The position numbers and the translations under genes were made by a program. A stretch of DNA of 28,284 bases from Spirogloea muscicola (taxonomy: Eukaryota > Streptophyta > Zygnematophyceae > Spirogloeales > Spirogloeaceae). The stretch spans positions 353,616 to 381,899 of the forward strand of contig WELB01000098.1 in the NCBI GenBank assembly GCA_009602725.1, given 5' to 3'. The notes beneath the pieces were generated by a model, which was not told where the DNA came from, ran no database searches, and saw nothing but the letters and a program-made list of their open reading frames with translations. Shown piece after piece: positions 11,078-21,834 of the stretch. Position 1 is the first letter of the stretch. Each line of letters opens with the position of its first letter.

Positions 11078-14000
11078 TCAGGGGCCAGTAGTTGGGCCAA
11101 GGCGGCTGGCCTGGCGGGGCTGCTGGTGTGGCGCGCTACTGTGGCGGAGGCTGTGCCGCCGCCTCACCTCCTCTGCCATGGCCAGGTAAAGGTAGCCTCC
11201 ACGTCAACACTTACACAGGCTTTCAGCCCAGCACCACTGACTTGAGGTTCTAACTCAAACAACGACCAATGCATACAGCGCATGATGCATAGCCTGCAAT
11301 TTGACTTCAGTACCTCGTCTGGAGGCTAGCTCTCTTTGCAGCTCCTCCTGCCACTGCTGCTGCTTGACAGCACCCCAGGATATATAGCTGCAGCAAGGTC
11401 AACAGTGCAAAGTAAGATACACTGCTACCTGTGCTTTCGTAGCAGAGATAGGCTACCTGCTAATACACCAACTGCCGTACTTGGTACCTAGCATATTGGA
11501 TGCGAGCCCATGAGAGACACATCAGCGGCAGACTTAAGTGACGGCCAGACCTGGAATTTGCATCCCCTTGGCGATCAGCAGGCGGCGTGAGAGGGGTGTT
11601 GGCCCGTTCTAGCCTGCAGGCGCTCGTAGGTGTGGGCATCGCTGCAGGAGCATCCTTCCAGTGCTTAGCCAGCGCGCCACTTTCGCTTCTTGACAAGAGC
11701 CCCCCCCTGCTTCTATCTGCTCGTGTATGAGTCTCGTGCTGAGAAGAAGAAGAAGCGCTCCACTCGCGGGTGCCCACTATATTGCTGGCGTCGTTGGGCT
11801 CTGCGTACTGCCCAGGTGCAACATCACCTCGTCCCTCCACCACCTCCGCTGCGTGCCGGCGCAGCGCGGGCTCGTCGACGGCCGCAGCCCCACTTGCCTT
11901 GCGCTGAGCGTGCTCTAGGCCCTGGTCCTCGAATGGAGCTCTTATGAAGCTACCAGTCCCTCTTGAGCTGCCACACATCAAGATTGGGCAGGCTTCCCAA
12001 CTTAGTGAGTACCGTCCGTACCTTGTACACTGGCTGCAATCAAAGAAAACTCAGAAGCCACAAAAGCTCCATGGTGCCAAAAGTAGATGTCGAGGAACAG
12101 AATGTTGTCTGTATTAAGCCTGCACACCTTGGCGAGTCAATTGGTGAAGTCGCCTGCCAGGCGGGGCGACCAGAGTGGCCCGCGATGGGGCGCTCCAAAG
12201 GGCTGTCGTGAAGAGACCGGACGGCCACCGGGCTCGGCGTGTTTCGGATGCTCTGGTAGAGCTCCAAGAGGGGCGTCTGCAGGACTCGGAGCTCCTGCGC
12301 CTGCAGAATGTCACGTAGTCCATGAACCAGATTGATCAGAAAGTATATGATACACGCACAGTAAGCATGAAGAAGAGACTCACTTCCTGACCATCAATCA
12401 TGCTTTCACATCATTCAACACATGCAACTTGAACCTAGAGACTCTGACTTTGGGGCTTCATGCCGCAGCGGAAGGAATCCACTCTCAGGCTACACGTGAG
12501 CAATCACAGCCCGCCAAGCACTCCTGCAGATAAGAGGCACTACAGAGCTGAATATAGAGCTACAACATTGGCATCCTTCTGATGCAACACCTTGCGCAGT
12601 GTTGACAGAGCCTCGCACCTTGTCCTTCAAGAATACCATGATCTTGTCCTCTGTGACTTCGTCGTCGTCAAGAGCTAAGGCCTTCTTAGTTGCATCCTTG
12701 GGCTCCACAGGGCCTAGCAACCGGGGCGAGGCCAGCAAAGGTGTAGCTGCTGTAGCTCTCCTATGCCAAGAGTTGGACCCCTTCTCCCACTCCCTCAGCC
12801 CTTCGGAGTGCTCGTGACTCGCTGCCCTCCAACTAGAAGCCCCGCTGGTCGACATGGATGGCTCTTCCATGGGGTTGAAGTTGCTCTGGAGGTGCAGTTT
12901 ACCAGAGCAGTGAGTGTCTGAACACTACGGCGCAGATATAAATCACAGATTCTACATGATTATTAGCACGCTTGTGATGCTGTTCTGTAGTTTCTTGCCT
13001 TGGATGGCATGACATGGCAGCACACTCAATGTTATCCATGACAAGCAAGCCACTGTTAGCACAAAAAAGGCTGCACCGAACATGGTATAGTAGTGCCGGG
13101 GGCTTTGTGTATGACAAGCAGTTGCCCACCTACAAGCAAGCCACAAGGCCATATACAACAAGGGAAAGCACCAGCTTTAGAATGCAAGAGCAGGTGAGTA
13201 CGAACCTGAAAAGACAGCTGGGAAAAGCCGTCGTCCAGGTCAACACCAGGCTCGGGAGAGGAGTAGCTTCGCAGATACTGTCTGCTTTGGGCAGTTGAGC
13301 AGCCGTCCTCCAATGGCACCTTGATCGACGTTGCCAAAACCCTGACACGGCACAACAAAGTACGGCAACTCCATTGCCGAGTGCGTGCAGATTTAAGTGG
13401 GAAGAAGTTGCTTGACAGAGCTGGATCCTGATACTCAGGTTGTCTGACGACTAAAGCTGCAGCACAAGCTGGAAAATCCTAAAGCCTACCGTGACATGCT
13501 TTCACTCTTGGCCTTGTGACCTTCAACGCTCTCGTTTTTCCACCTTAGCACAGCCTACACATAGTAGGGGGGGACGTGATTAAGTGAGCATTCAAATGAT
13601 CAATGAGACAGTCAAGGTCCATGTAGGGGTGTCATCAAGCTCGCTCGATTTAAACAGTTGTGCTCTGATTGCAGTTAAGTACCAGATATGATCTTACCAA
13701 CCCTGCCTCAATGCTCATCAGGAGGATGCCATGTTGCTTAGCAAAGCAAGGTAATTGTAAAGCAAGGAGCCATGTGGACTTAGGCTATAAGCTGGAGAGA
13801 AATGTCAGACATACACTTGCACTCGAATGCTGCACTTCTGCTTCTGCAGTTGGAGCTGCCAGAAATGGATGCTGACATTGCTCACAGGAGGCCAAAATCA
13901 GGAACAAATCTACAAATACTCAACAATGTCAAACGGGGACTGCTTCTCTAGCCAAGGTTGCAGCATACAGCGAAGGTGGCTTGTACGTTCTCCTCCACTT

Positions 14001-16452
14001 CATCAAGGAGGCCTAGCTTATCTGTGACGTTGCAATAGCATCAGAGTCGCATCGTCAAGGCCAGTATTAGCAAGATAGCGAGCAGAGAGCATCTTACTAC
14101 CTTGAGAAGCTCGCTGGCGGGAGGCCTTTCTCGAGGGTCTCTGAGGACAAAATGCAAAGGCATGCTAGACAATGAGCAGCTCCAGAAAGTATGGTCCCAT
14201 CTTCCATCAAGTGCACTGGTGACTACCAACAATTACTTTCACAACATAATCTGCCATTATCTGAGCCACCTCAGTGAGCCTCGACCTCAGGTGAACATGA
14301 AATGCGTGGACAGCGTTAGCATCCTCACCTCCTGAAGCACTTGAGAAGAAAGTCCTTTGCCTCAGGCGACAGGTGGTCGGGTATGGGGGGTGGGGCTTTG
14401 GAGGCGGCGATGTGAAACAAGGCCGAAACCTGTACGACAAGCAATTGGTGGTATGCATGCACATACCCCTGGCCATGAGTATACCCTCGTCTTCCGCTAC
14501 ACGTGTGACCAAAAGTAGCTGTGAATAAGCATCCTTGGTGTGCTCTCAGTCAAAGGTCACATACTGCTACTTCCGCAAGTATTCCAAAGGCTGTAGAGAT
14601 TGCTTTCCAGCTTTGCATCCTCAACCGGTATCTCTCATGACATCCTGTGAGCTTCAGATGAGACTCATCGCACAACATTATTGGAGGGCCTGCCTGTGAT
14701 TGAAACTGGCTCCAGGGAGGCTTTCCAGTGGCCATCTCAATGACAGTGCACGCAACGCTCCAAATGTCTGCTTGCCTGGACACACGCAGGCCACACGTGG
14801 CTCAGAGTGCGTGAAGATGATTAGGCTGTCACTTAATAGTACTCAGCTTCCATCGCCGAAGGAGGTCACGAGGACGTAGCCACAGAATGCATGGGGCAGG
14901 AAGGAGCAAAATCACAACTGGGTGAAAGGAACCACCTTCCATGTCCAGTCTGCTTGATGACTTCTGGAGCCATCCAGTAGGGGGTGCCTTTCATGGACTT
15001 GAAGCCTTCTGACATAGTTGCCTGAGATAATCAAGTGCCAGCGAGTACAGCTCAGACACTGCTCAGATGAGGAAGCTGAACCTGCAGCCCATCTTGTCAG
15101 GATGCTGCTTGTCATGCAACTGGCCAAAGCGCTGAGACTAGGTTGCCGCCTCTTACCAGGTCAGCTAGCTTCTTTGACGCGCCGAAATCAGCGAGCTTTA
15201 TGCAGCCACGGTTGTCAACGAGGATGTTGGCCCCCTGAAAGTCGACAAGCACTCTCAGCACAGCTTGCATAGCCTTGGAGGGCACAAGGAGGGCACAAGT
15301 GCAGCCTGCCAGCCCTCAACATATGAGGGCAATCAGTTTCGGCTGTATATTAATACCGGTGCAGTGTTATACTACGTACTGTCATCACTTTCCCAAAAGC
15401 TATGCACGCAGACAGGTAATCTGCTTCTTGACCTTGATGTCACGATGCATGATCTGGTGCGTGTGCAAATAATCCAACCCCAACAGCAGCTGCCGTGTGT
15501 ACATGCGTATGACCTGCCAAAGCAATGGCATTGACCATGTTCTTAAAGTGTTGCAGAGAGCAGCGTAGTACATGCAGACCTGTGCACAATGTACAATATC
15601 AATCTGTGGCTGGTCTCTAACAGTGACTACAATGTCACCACCTGTGCTGAGCTGCACGTGGAACCTCAAGGTGACGAGTCTGTTATCTGAAGCAGGCTCG
15701 TCAACACTCGACTCATTTGTGGACGTGGTGACCCAGGTTGAGATGCGCAGACTCCCATCCATCTCCAGGCAAGACTGACATATAGCAGCGGTGCAAGAGA
15801 TCACCTTCTCCGTGAAGGACCCGAACTTGCTGAGCAGCGACGCGATGGACCCTCCAGGGACGAACTCCAGGAAGATGTTGAGGGCCTCCTCCTCCCTGTC
15901 TGTGCCCAGATACCTCTGCCAAAGCCAGAAGCAAGCTAGTCATCCCGGGAAGCCCCTCTGACGCCCTGGCGTGGCCATGCTGCACAAGGCTCCCCCGTAA
16001 GAGCGGTGTCACACCACCAGCTTGCACACAGCAGGGTGGCGGCCGCTCCCTGCCTCTATTGCCATGCTCACAGTCAGCAAGCTCGCTCGGGCCTGCCAAG
16101 CCAGCATTGGTAGAGCCACGGCCTCCGTAACTGCAGCAGTTACTGCTGGGAGCATGTCGTGGCGCACGACAGCGGAACTCACGACAATGTTGGGGTGCGA
16201 GAGGTTCCGCAGGACTGCAACCTCCTCCTCCAGGTCCCGTGCTTGCTCCTGGAGAGAGGCGCGGCCCAACAGCAGGGCGGCGGCGCTCTCAGCTCTTGCC
16301 ACGACCACTCCGCCACAGGCAGGCTGAGTTGCAACCCCTGAGCCCGACATGGCTGCCCGTGCCGACATGGCTGCCCGTGCCGCTTGCGCGGCGGCACCGT
16401 CACAGCTCACCTGCGCTCGCTCCTTGGTCGTGCTGTTGACGGCAATGAGGAC
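11078..16452 (-). CDS. ANP/NPK1-type MAP kinase kinase kinase, 16 visible exons, 5' end missing
   Basis: A serine/threonine kinase of the plant ANP/NPK1 (MEKK-like) class; in plants these act in cytokinesis and stress MAPK cascades. Exons on the minus strand, 5' to 3': 16452-16411, 16248-16183, 15915-15805, 15513-15433, 15234-15157, 15021-14936, 14775-14694, 14429-14329, 14140-14101, 13871-13815, 13277-13206, 12885-12619, 12300-12128, 11967-11551, 11387-11314, 11172-11078. These give 613 visible residues in consistent phase. Landmarks: VLIA then [30 protein letters not shown]; catalytic HRDIKGANIL; DFGASK; activation segment [34 protein letters not shown]. Outside the kinase domain, [17 protein letters not shown] and [10 protein letters not shown] match the family's conserved C-terminal boxes. 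The tail includes a charged, helical [13 protein letters not shown]. The GxGxxG loop and catalytic Lys are not visible; their exon(s) probably lie in the N gap. Confidence 0.9.
14430..14693 (-). other. probable GC-AG intron in the MAP3K
   Basis: Exon 14775-14694 ends PPWSQFQSQ and the next exon begins [11 protein letters not shown], the order and spacing found in ANP kinases. The only junction that keeps this frame uses CAG|GCAGGC as donor, a GC instead of GT. Every nearby GT gives the wrong phase. The acceptor is an ordinary TACAG. Confidence 0.65.
16346..16381 (-). repeat. 18-nt direct duplication in a MAP3K intron
   Basis: Two adjacent identical 18-nt units (gacatggctgcccgtgcc on the + strand) lie inside the intron 16249-16410. 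No function is apparent. Confidence 0.85.
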
Positions 16453-16619
16453 CTGCCGGCGACGTAGGCGCGGAGAGCGACGCGGCCGCGAGCAGTCGGG
16501 CAGTGTCAGCGTTAGACCCGGTCGCTTGCCGCAGCGGGCGGCGGCGGCGGCGGCAGCATCATGGTTCGGCGCGCCGGAGCCAGCCCACACAGTCCACACA
16601 CGGTCCTGCTGCCGCGTCC

Positions 16620-16655
<36 letters not shown>

Positions 16656-16777
16656 GCAAGGAGCGCAGGAGCAAGCAACTCGGACCAGAATCGGGGTCTG
16701 ACCATCCGGAGCTAGGGTTCTGTGCTAAGGGCTTGGGGTTTAAGCAGGTGGGCCGGCTGCCTCCTCTGCAGAAGGAT

Positions 16778-16799
16778 TTAGGGTTTGGGATTAGGGTCA
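16778..16799 (-). promoter_or_regulatory. telo-box-like cluster near the 5' end of the MAP3K
   Basis: The plus strand reads TTTAGGGTTTGGGATTAGGG, so the minus (sense) strand carries AAACCCTAAA. Related TAGGG/GGGGTTT pieces lie at about 16713-16742. If the kinase P-loop exon lies in the gap, the cluster is in the first or second intron, much like the telo-box of eIF4G intron 1. A degenerate interstitial telomere repeat is the alternative. Confidence 0.4.
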
Positions 16800-16824
16800 T
16801 GGCGCGCCCGCCGGTGCCGGCGGC

Positions 16825-16855
<31 letters not shown>

Positions 16856-16856
16856 C

Positions 16857-17431
16857 NNNNNNNNNNNNNNNNNNNNNNNNNNNNNNNNNNNNNNNNNNNN
16901 NNNNNNNNNNNNNNNNNNNNNNNNNNNNNNNNNNNNNNNNNNNNNNNNNNNNNNNNNNNNNNNNNNNNNNNNNNNNNNNNNNNNNNNNNNNNNNNNNNNN
17001 NNNNNNNNNNNNNNNNNNNNNNNNNNNNNNNNNNNNNNNNNNNNNNNNNNNNNNNNNNNNNNNNNNNNNNNNNNNNNNNNNNNNNNNNNNNNNNNNNNNN
17101 NNNNNNNNNNNNNNNNNNNNNNNNNNNNNNNNNNNNNNNNNNNNNNNNNNNNNNNNNNNNNNNNNNNNNNNNNNNNNNNNNNNNNNNNNNNNNNNNNNNN
17201 NNNNNNNNNNNNNNNNNNNNNNNNNNNNNNNNNNNNNNNNNNNNNNNNNNNNNNNNNNNNNNNNNNNNNNNNNNNNNNNNNNNNNNNNNNNNNNNNNNNN
17301 NNNNNNNNNNNNNNNNNNNNNNNNNNNNNNNNNNNNNNNNNNNNNNNNNNNNNNNNNNNNNNNNNNNNNNNNNNNNNNNNNNNNNNNNNNNNNNNNNNNN
17401 NNNNNNNNNNNNNNNNNNNNNNNNNNNNNNN
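16857..17431. other. assembly gap (575 N) flanked by GGC repeats
   Basis: Both flanks are GC-rich trinucleotide runs (GGC on the left, GCC on the right), a usual cause of assembly failure. The gap lies exactly where the first kinase exon(s) (Gly-rich loop, AVK lysine) are needed. The stated size may be an estimate. Immediately beyond, the minus strand has a candidate start ATG at 17561 (MRFLRRVNWRQCRPQ) that could belong to the kinase N-terminus, but it cannot be linked across the gap. Confidence 0.95.
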
Positions 17432-18080
17432 CGCAGCTGCCTGCAGGCCGCCCGCCGCCGCCGCCGCCGCGTCCGGCGATGCCGCCGCGGCCGCCTCCCC
17501 GGGGCTGGCTCTGCGCCTGCGGCCGGCACTGCCTCCAGTTGACGCGTCGCAGAAATCTCATGCATCAGCCGGCATGGTCGTCGAGCCCTGCGACCTTAGC
17601 ATGCCATGGGAAGCGCAGACAGGGTCGAGTTCGTCGTGCAGCGTGCTCTGGTCTCGCCATAACTATAGCCCCTCCTGATCTCAAGAGCTGTGAACTCTGA
17701 TTGTATCATACAGGAGATTACTTTGCAGGTGCATGTCGGCAGACTAACATTCTGCAATCATGTTGCCCAAACAGGACTTGCTTTGTGGCTTCCTGCTGCG
17801 AATGGTCCAACACCGATGGAGTTGTGCAGTAGAGGACTCTGAGAGGCCAGTATCCAGCGGCAACCTAATGTACGCATCCAACCTCCTCGTTCACTTGATC
17901 AGCTTGTACACTTGTCAACAGCAAGCCTGGAAATGATGCTCACGCCCCAGCACCAGCTTCAGCAACAGCCAAGTGTTGCTGTATCTGCAGGACGACGAGG
18001 TGGTCCTTGCAATGCCTGCGATGAAGCAGTTCTAGGAGCGGACGGCAGCGACCTCTGGATGCTGTGATGCGCAGGGTGCT
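17432..18080. other. shared upstream interval of two diverging genes
   Basis: This interval lies between the gap and the first confident exon of the plus-strand gene. It is GC-rich near the gap and more mixed afterwards. Short open frames exist on both strands, and one near 17934 is Gln-rich, but none joins convincingly to a neighbour. It probably holds promoters, 5' UTR and perhaps a first exon of either gene. Confidence 0.5.
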
Positions 18081-20925
18081 ATGCAGTCAGCGACAATGGC
18101 AACCACCTTGGTGGGCTCTCCGCCAGCAGCCTTTGCCAATTTTAAGTTCCTGCTCATGCCAGGAGGGATCGTCGGGCCCAAGCGGAAGATGGTGTACATT
18201 CCTGCAGTCCAGGTCAGGAATCCCCAATCTCAACTATGGCACTTGTGAAGAGTGGTTGCTTGGCATAGGCATATCAATGGCTAAGAAAGCCGTTAAGCAC
18301 GTGCCGTCAATGGATGAAGCTGCTGACAGCTGGATGCAGTCCAACCTCAGATTAGATTGTGCAGTCTCATGCAAATCCTTATGACTGTCCAAGCAAGTAA
18401 TCAAGGCCTTCATTCATGCTAACTTGAGAACTGAGCTCAAGTCGGTTCTCTGCAGAGCTTTGATGACCTGGTTGAGAAAATTAAGGCCAAGTTTGCAGCT
18501 GCAAGCAATGTGTACAAATTAGTCCTTGAGATGCAGGCATGTGCAAATAGTAATATCTCTACTGTATACAGAAACAAGTCCCTTCTTTTACCTACGGGGC
18601 AGATGAAAAGGCTTCAACTGCATGTTACATATGTGACGTGCTTCCATCCTTGACTTGCAGCAGCCAGGTCATTCCCTGCTTGTTCTTCTGCATTGACTAC
18701 GAGCAGCGCTTTGGTGGCTGGACCTCTCATTGACTCTTCCATTGTTGCCGAGCAGGTGGCCAGCCCACCCCAAGGAGTCGAAGCCCACACAGTGGACGAG
18801 CTGTGGGCTGAGGTTGAGGACCTTGAGCTCTTCGACCCCCAGGCCGTGACCAATCTCCGCCTTCGCGTGGATGGCCCGTCCACGCCTTCAAGCCAGCAAT
18901 TGCTTCATTGTGAGGCCTGCTCTGTGTGCGCAGCCCATCAAGATCATGTTCTGAAATGCTTGCAAGTTCTTACTACTGTCTGCTCCCTACTCGCCTTGAG
19001 GTTGTATTGTGCATGGTATCTTCTGGTGCTCGCAGATTTTTACAACCGTTTCGGGCTTGTCAGATAAGGTATATTGATTGCTGTCTGGACATGGAAGTTT
19101 TGTGATGTGCCTGCACCAGCCCCTGTTTGTATTGGCTCTGACACTCCAATTCTTCCTGTAGCTCTCTTCCCGCCCATGGATCGCTCTGGAGAGACCCCCA
19201 TGGATGTTGCCTTGCGTGAGGACCTGGAGCGGAGGGCAACGATATACACCAAAGGCAAGGATGGCATCCTCACAGGGCACATGAAGCTGATGAACCAAGC
19301 TTCAAGGCAGATCTCTTTGCGGGACCCTAGGATGGTCGAGAAAGGCAGGCGGTCGGACCTCATGCGGGAGGCGGCTAATATGGTAAACCCTGCTGCTCTA
19401 GCACTAGCCATGATCGATGTCAGCTGCAACTTGAGTGGCTGCCCCTTGCTACCTCCTCCTTCTGCTGAAGGCATGGACGTGAAGTGTGCCAGCAGGCGAA
19501 GTCCAACGGTCGTGTTGATGCATGCAGGTGAGACGGGTCTACAACTTCAAACATGGTTACTCTCGATCGCAAGTCAGTCACTTCCACTCTTCTCCAACTA
19601 CATGCCATACCGTATCCCACTCATGTATGGTCACCTACTGTATATACATGGATTCTCCTGCTTCATAACAGGGCCATCTACTATGTGCAACTATTGTATC
19701 CTGGGTAAGCCTCTCTGACGCTGTACTGTATATGCCTTCGGCGAAGCAGCATGCTGATACTCAAGAAAGATCAAGATCAAGGAAGCGCAGCGGAGAGTCC
19801 AAGAAGTGGAATATTGAGAGCCGAGCTGAGCGTTGTGCAGAGCTGAAGATGGGCATCTCTCAGGTGGAAAGCCTCATTCGTGAAAAAGACGGCCTGACGA
19901 AGCAGGTATTTGTCCACGAAGACTGTAGCAGTCACTTGGTACCTTTCATTGGGTGCTTGTTTGGTGCTTAGTGCAACATAATGACGGATGCAGTCTGTAT
20001 GAGAGCCCTTGAGAGTCTTGCTGATTAGCAGAACTTGTCGGAAGGCATAAATTAATATGCCATCACTAATTGCTTCATTGAAAGCAGGCGGAGGATGACG
20101 GTGACATGGGACAGGTGGACATCCTCGGAAGGGATGTGGCTGACCTGCAGAAGCGGCTACATATGCTGCAACGAGAGGAAACGGATATTCTCAAACGGGA
20201 AAGGCGGTCCATGCAAAGGTGAGTGCCCCCTTGTGCTTGGCACCTGCTTGGCGGAGGAGGTCAGGTGTCATTTGCCGCCGCTGGCTGGTGAGCTTCCTTC
20301 TTTTGAACAACATGAACTTTAGTCTTCTCAATGATTATACACTGCTCATTGAGGCAGGTACCAGAAGATCCAGAGGCTGAGGGAATCGGCAGGAGGGTCT
20401 AGCATGGAGGAGCACGGGGGCGTCCTTGAGCAGCCGGCCATGAGCGTGCTACTGCAGATGTCCGATGCTTCGTCCCAAAAGGAGGGTGGCGCCGTGCCGG
20501 GGCTTGGTGGCGACCGGGGAGGCAGCGCAAGAGACAGTGTGGAGTCTGGGCAGGTAAACAGGACCTCAGCTCCATGGGAAAAATGTAGAGTGCTGAAGCT
20601 TAAGGCTTCGTGCAGCAATACTTGCGCCCAAGACGTGGGTTGGAATGCTGAGATGCCATTCAGGGATTTCAGAATTTTCTAGATTGAAGATTCCTGGTTG
20701 CACGATAGACTTAGACCGGCCATTGTGTGTAGTAGTAGTGGAGCTTTGTCACACTACACTTGTCACTGAAGTCCTTCTCAAAGTGCACATAAATGACGAG
20801 TTGCCACTTCTCTGCACAATTCTCGGCAGGTTGATCCGCAGCTAATATCTCCTGCTCGTCCATCTGGGGACCTCCAGGAAGCCCCATCGCGGACACATCC
20901 TGGCTCGGACATCGCGTGGTTTTGA
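18081..20925 (+). CDS. uncharacterised protein: PB1-like region, NAB/NCD2-like region and coiled coil; 9 exons
   Basis: I do not recognise this as a named gene. Exons: 18081-18212, 18456-18540, 18661-18909, 19162-19382, 19528-19572, 19750-19905, 20088-20218, 20358-20553, 20830-20925; all are GT-AG with matching phases, giving 436 residues. The ATG at 18081 follows a possible acceptor (GCGCAG|G), so a 5' exon may exist upstream. Residues about 20-150 look like a divergent PB1 fold: basic FKFLL, VYIPAV, SFDDLVEKIKAKF, YKLVLEM, and a closing strand NLRLRV after a long insertion. Residues about 174-234 carry REDLERRATIY, GILTGHMKLMNQASRQ, SLRDP and MREAANMVRRVY, a spacing that resembles the NCD2 domain of animal NAB co-repressors. 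An Arg/Ser/Lys-rich patch (RSRSRKRSGESKK) could be a nuclear signal. Residues about 300-350 form a charged coiled coil. The gene is clearly spliced and coding; its function is an inference. Confidence 0.75.
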
Positions 20926-21834
20926 TGCAGCTCAGAGACAACCTGATCGATGGTTGTCAATGTTGTTTCTGATACTGATAGCACTTGGACTGTACTGTGT
21001 GCATTGTGGGACCCTGTCCAAATCCAATAATCCACCCCATCGAACCCATGACCTTGCTTTCCCTTGTCCACTTGGCTCCACATGTACTATGGTCAACATG
21101 TATAGCTATTGCTCATTCTAGCCCAGGGCGACTTTTTTTGAAGCGTTGACATAGGCTGCAGGGAGCATATTGTTCAGTATATAATTGAATGATACCTGCG
21201 CCTCTGTATAGCTCACATGTGCATGTGGACCGAGTATCACTAGTCAGAAGTTGAATTCTGGTGAAGCAGACGAGGATGTGCATATGCTTGTGGTGATGCT
21301 TTTGCTGTGCTTCATGTCGTGCCATTGTAGCACTTACATTCAGGGTTCATCTCATCACATGCTCCTTCCGAAGTTCCTAGGCAAGGCACAGCTTTGACAA
21401 CATGCAACTATTGCCCTTTGGGCAGTTACTTTAACTCCTATACAGTAGTACTTGACATGCTACAGACAATGAGGGCTACTTCTGCTGTCTTGCTGACAGG
21501 CAGTTCACGCAGGAGCTCTGCAAGTGCTTATTGCTGCACAGGCAACGACCTCCTCCTACGAGTCTGCCACACTTCTGATGTAGATATATGCCTTGTTTAT
21601 GAGAATGTACAGTGAGCAGACCAAGCAAGTTTCTTCAGCTGCAATAAGCCCGGGTGCTCACAATCGACAGCATGATTCTCATGCTCAATTCACCTTTCGT
21701 GCAAGTTACTGTGGACTTGCCCACTGCTTGTGGACATACAGGCCCACAAAATCTACATCAGTAGTCAAATTTTCCAGTCTGTAGACCCCTTTACAAGGTT
21801 GTCTATTAGGAAATCTTCAATGTCATTGTGGACC
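20926..21834. other. intergenic interval between converging genes
   Basis: This is the 3' flank of the plus-strand NAB-like gene and the minus-strand BCCIP gene. It is AT-richer than the exons, with many TGTA/ACAT words and no frame that joins in phase to a neighbour or shows a known motif. I see nothing else in it. Confidence 0.6.
21791..21795 (-). terminator. possible TGTAA polyadenylation signal of the BCCIP gene
   Basis: The minus strand reads TGTAA about 40 nt after the BCCIP stop codon. TGTAA is the usual polyadenylation signal in chlorophyte algae. One five-base match is weak evidence. Confidence 0.3.

Noticed and set aside
16411-16452. Reading the MAP3K as a natural pseudokinase lacking the P-loop and catalytic Lys
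   Set aside because: The missing segment falls at an assembly gap and all other catalytic motifs (HRD, DFG, APE) are intact.
16009-17678. Very long open frames on both strands across the N gap
   Set aside because: They are open only because N runs contain no stops; the minus-strand ones also run through real kinase introns.
20404-20682. A separate small gene starting MEEHGGV
   Set aside because: It is exon 8 of the NAB-like gene reading on into the following intron.
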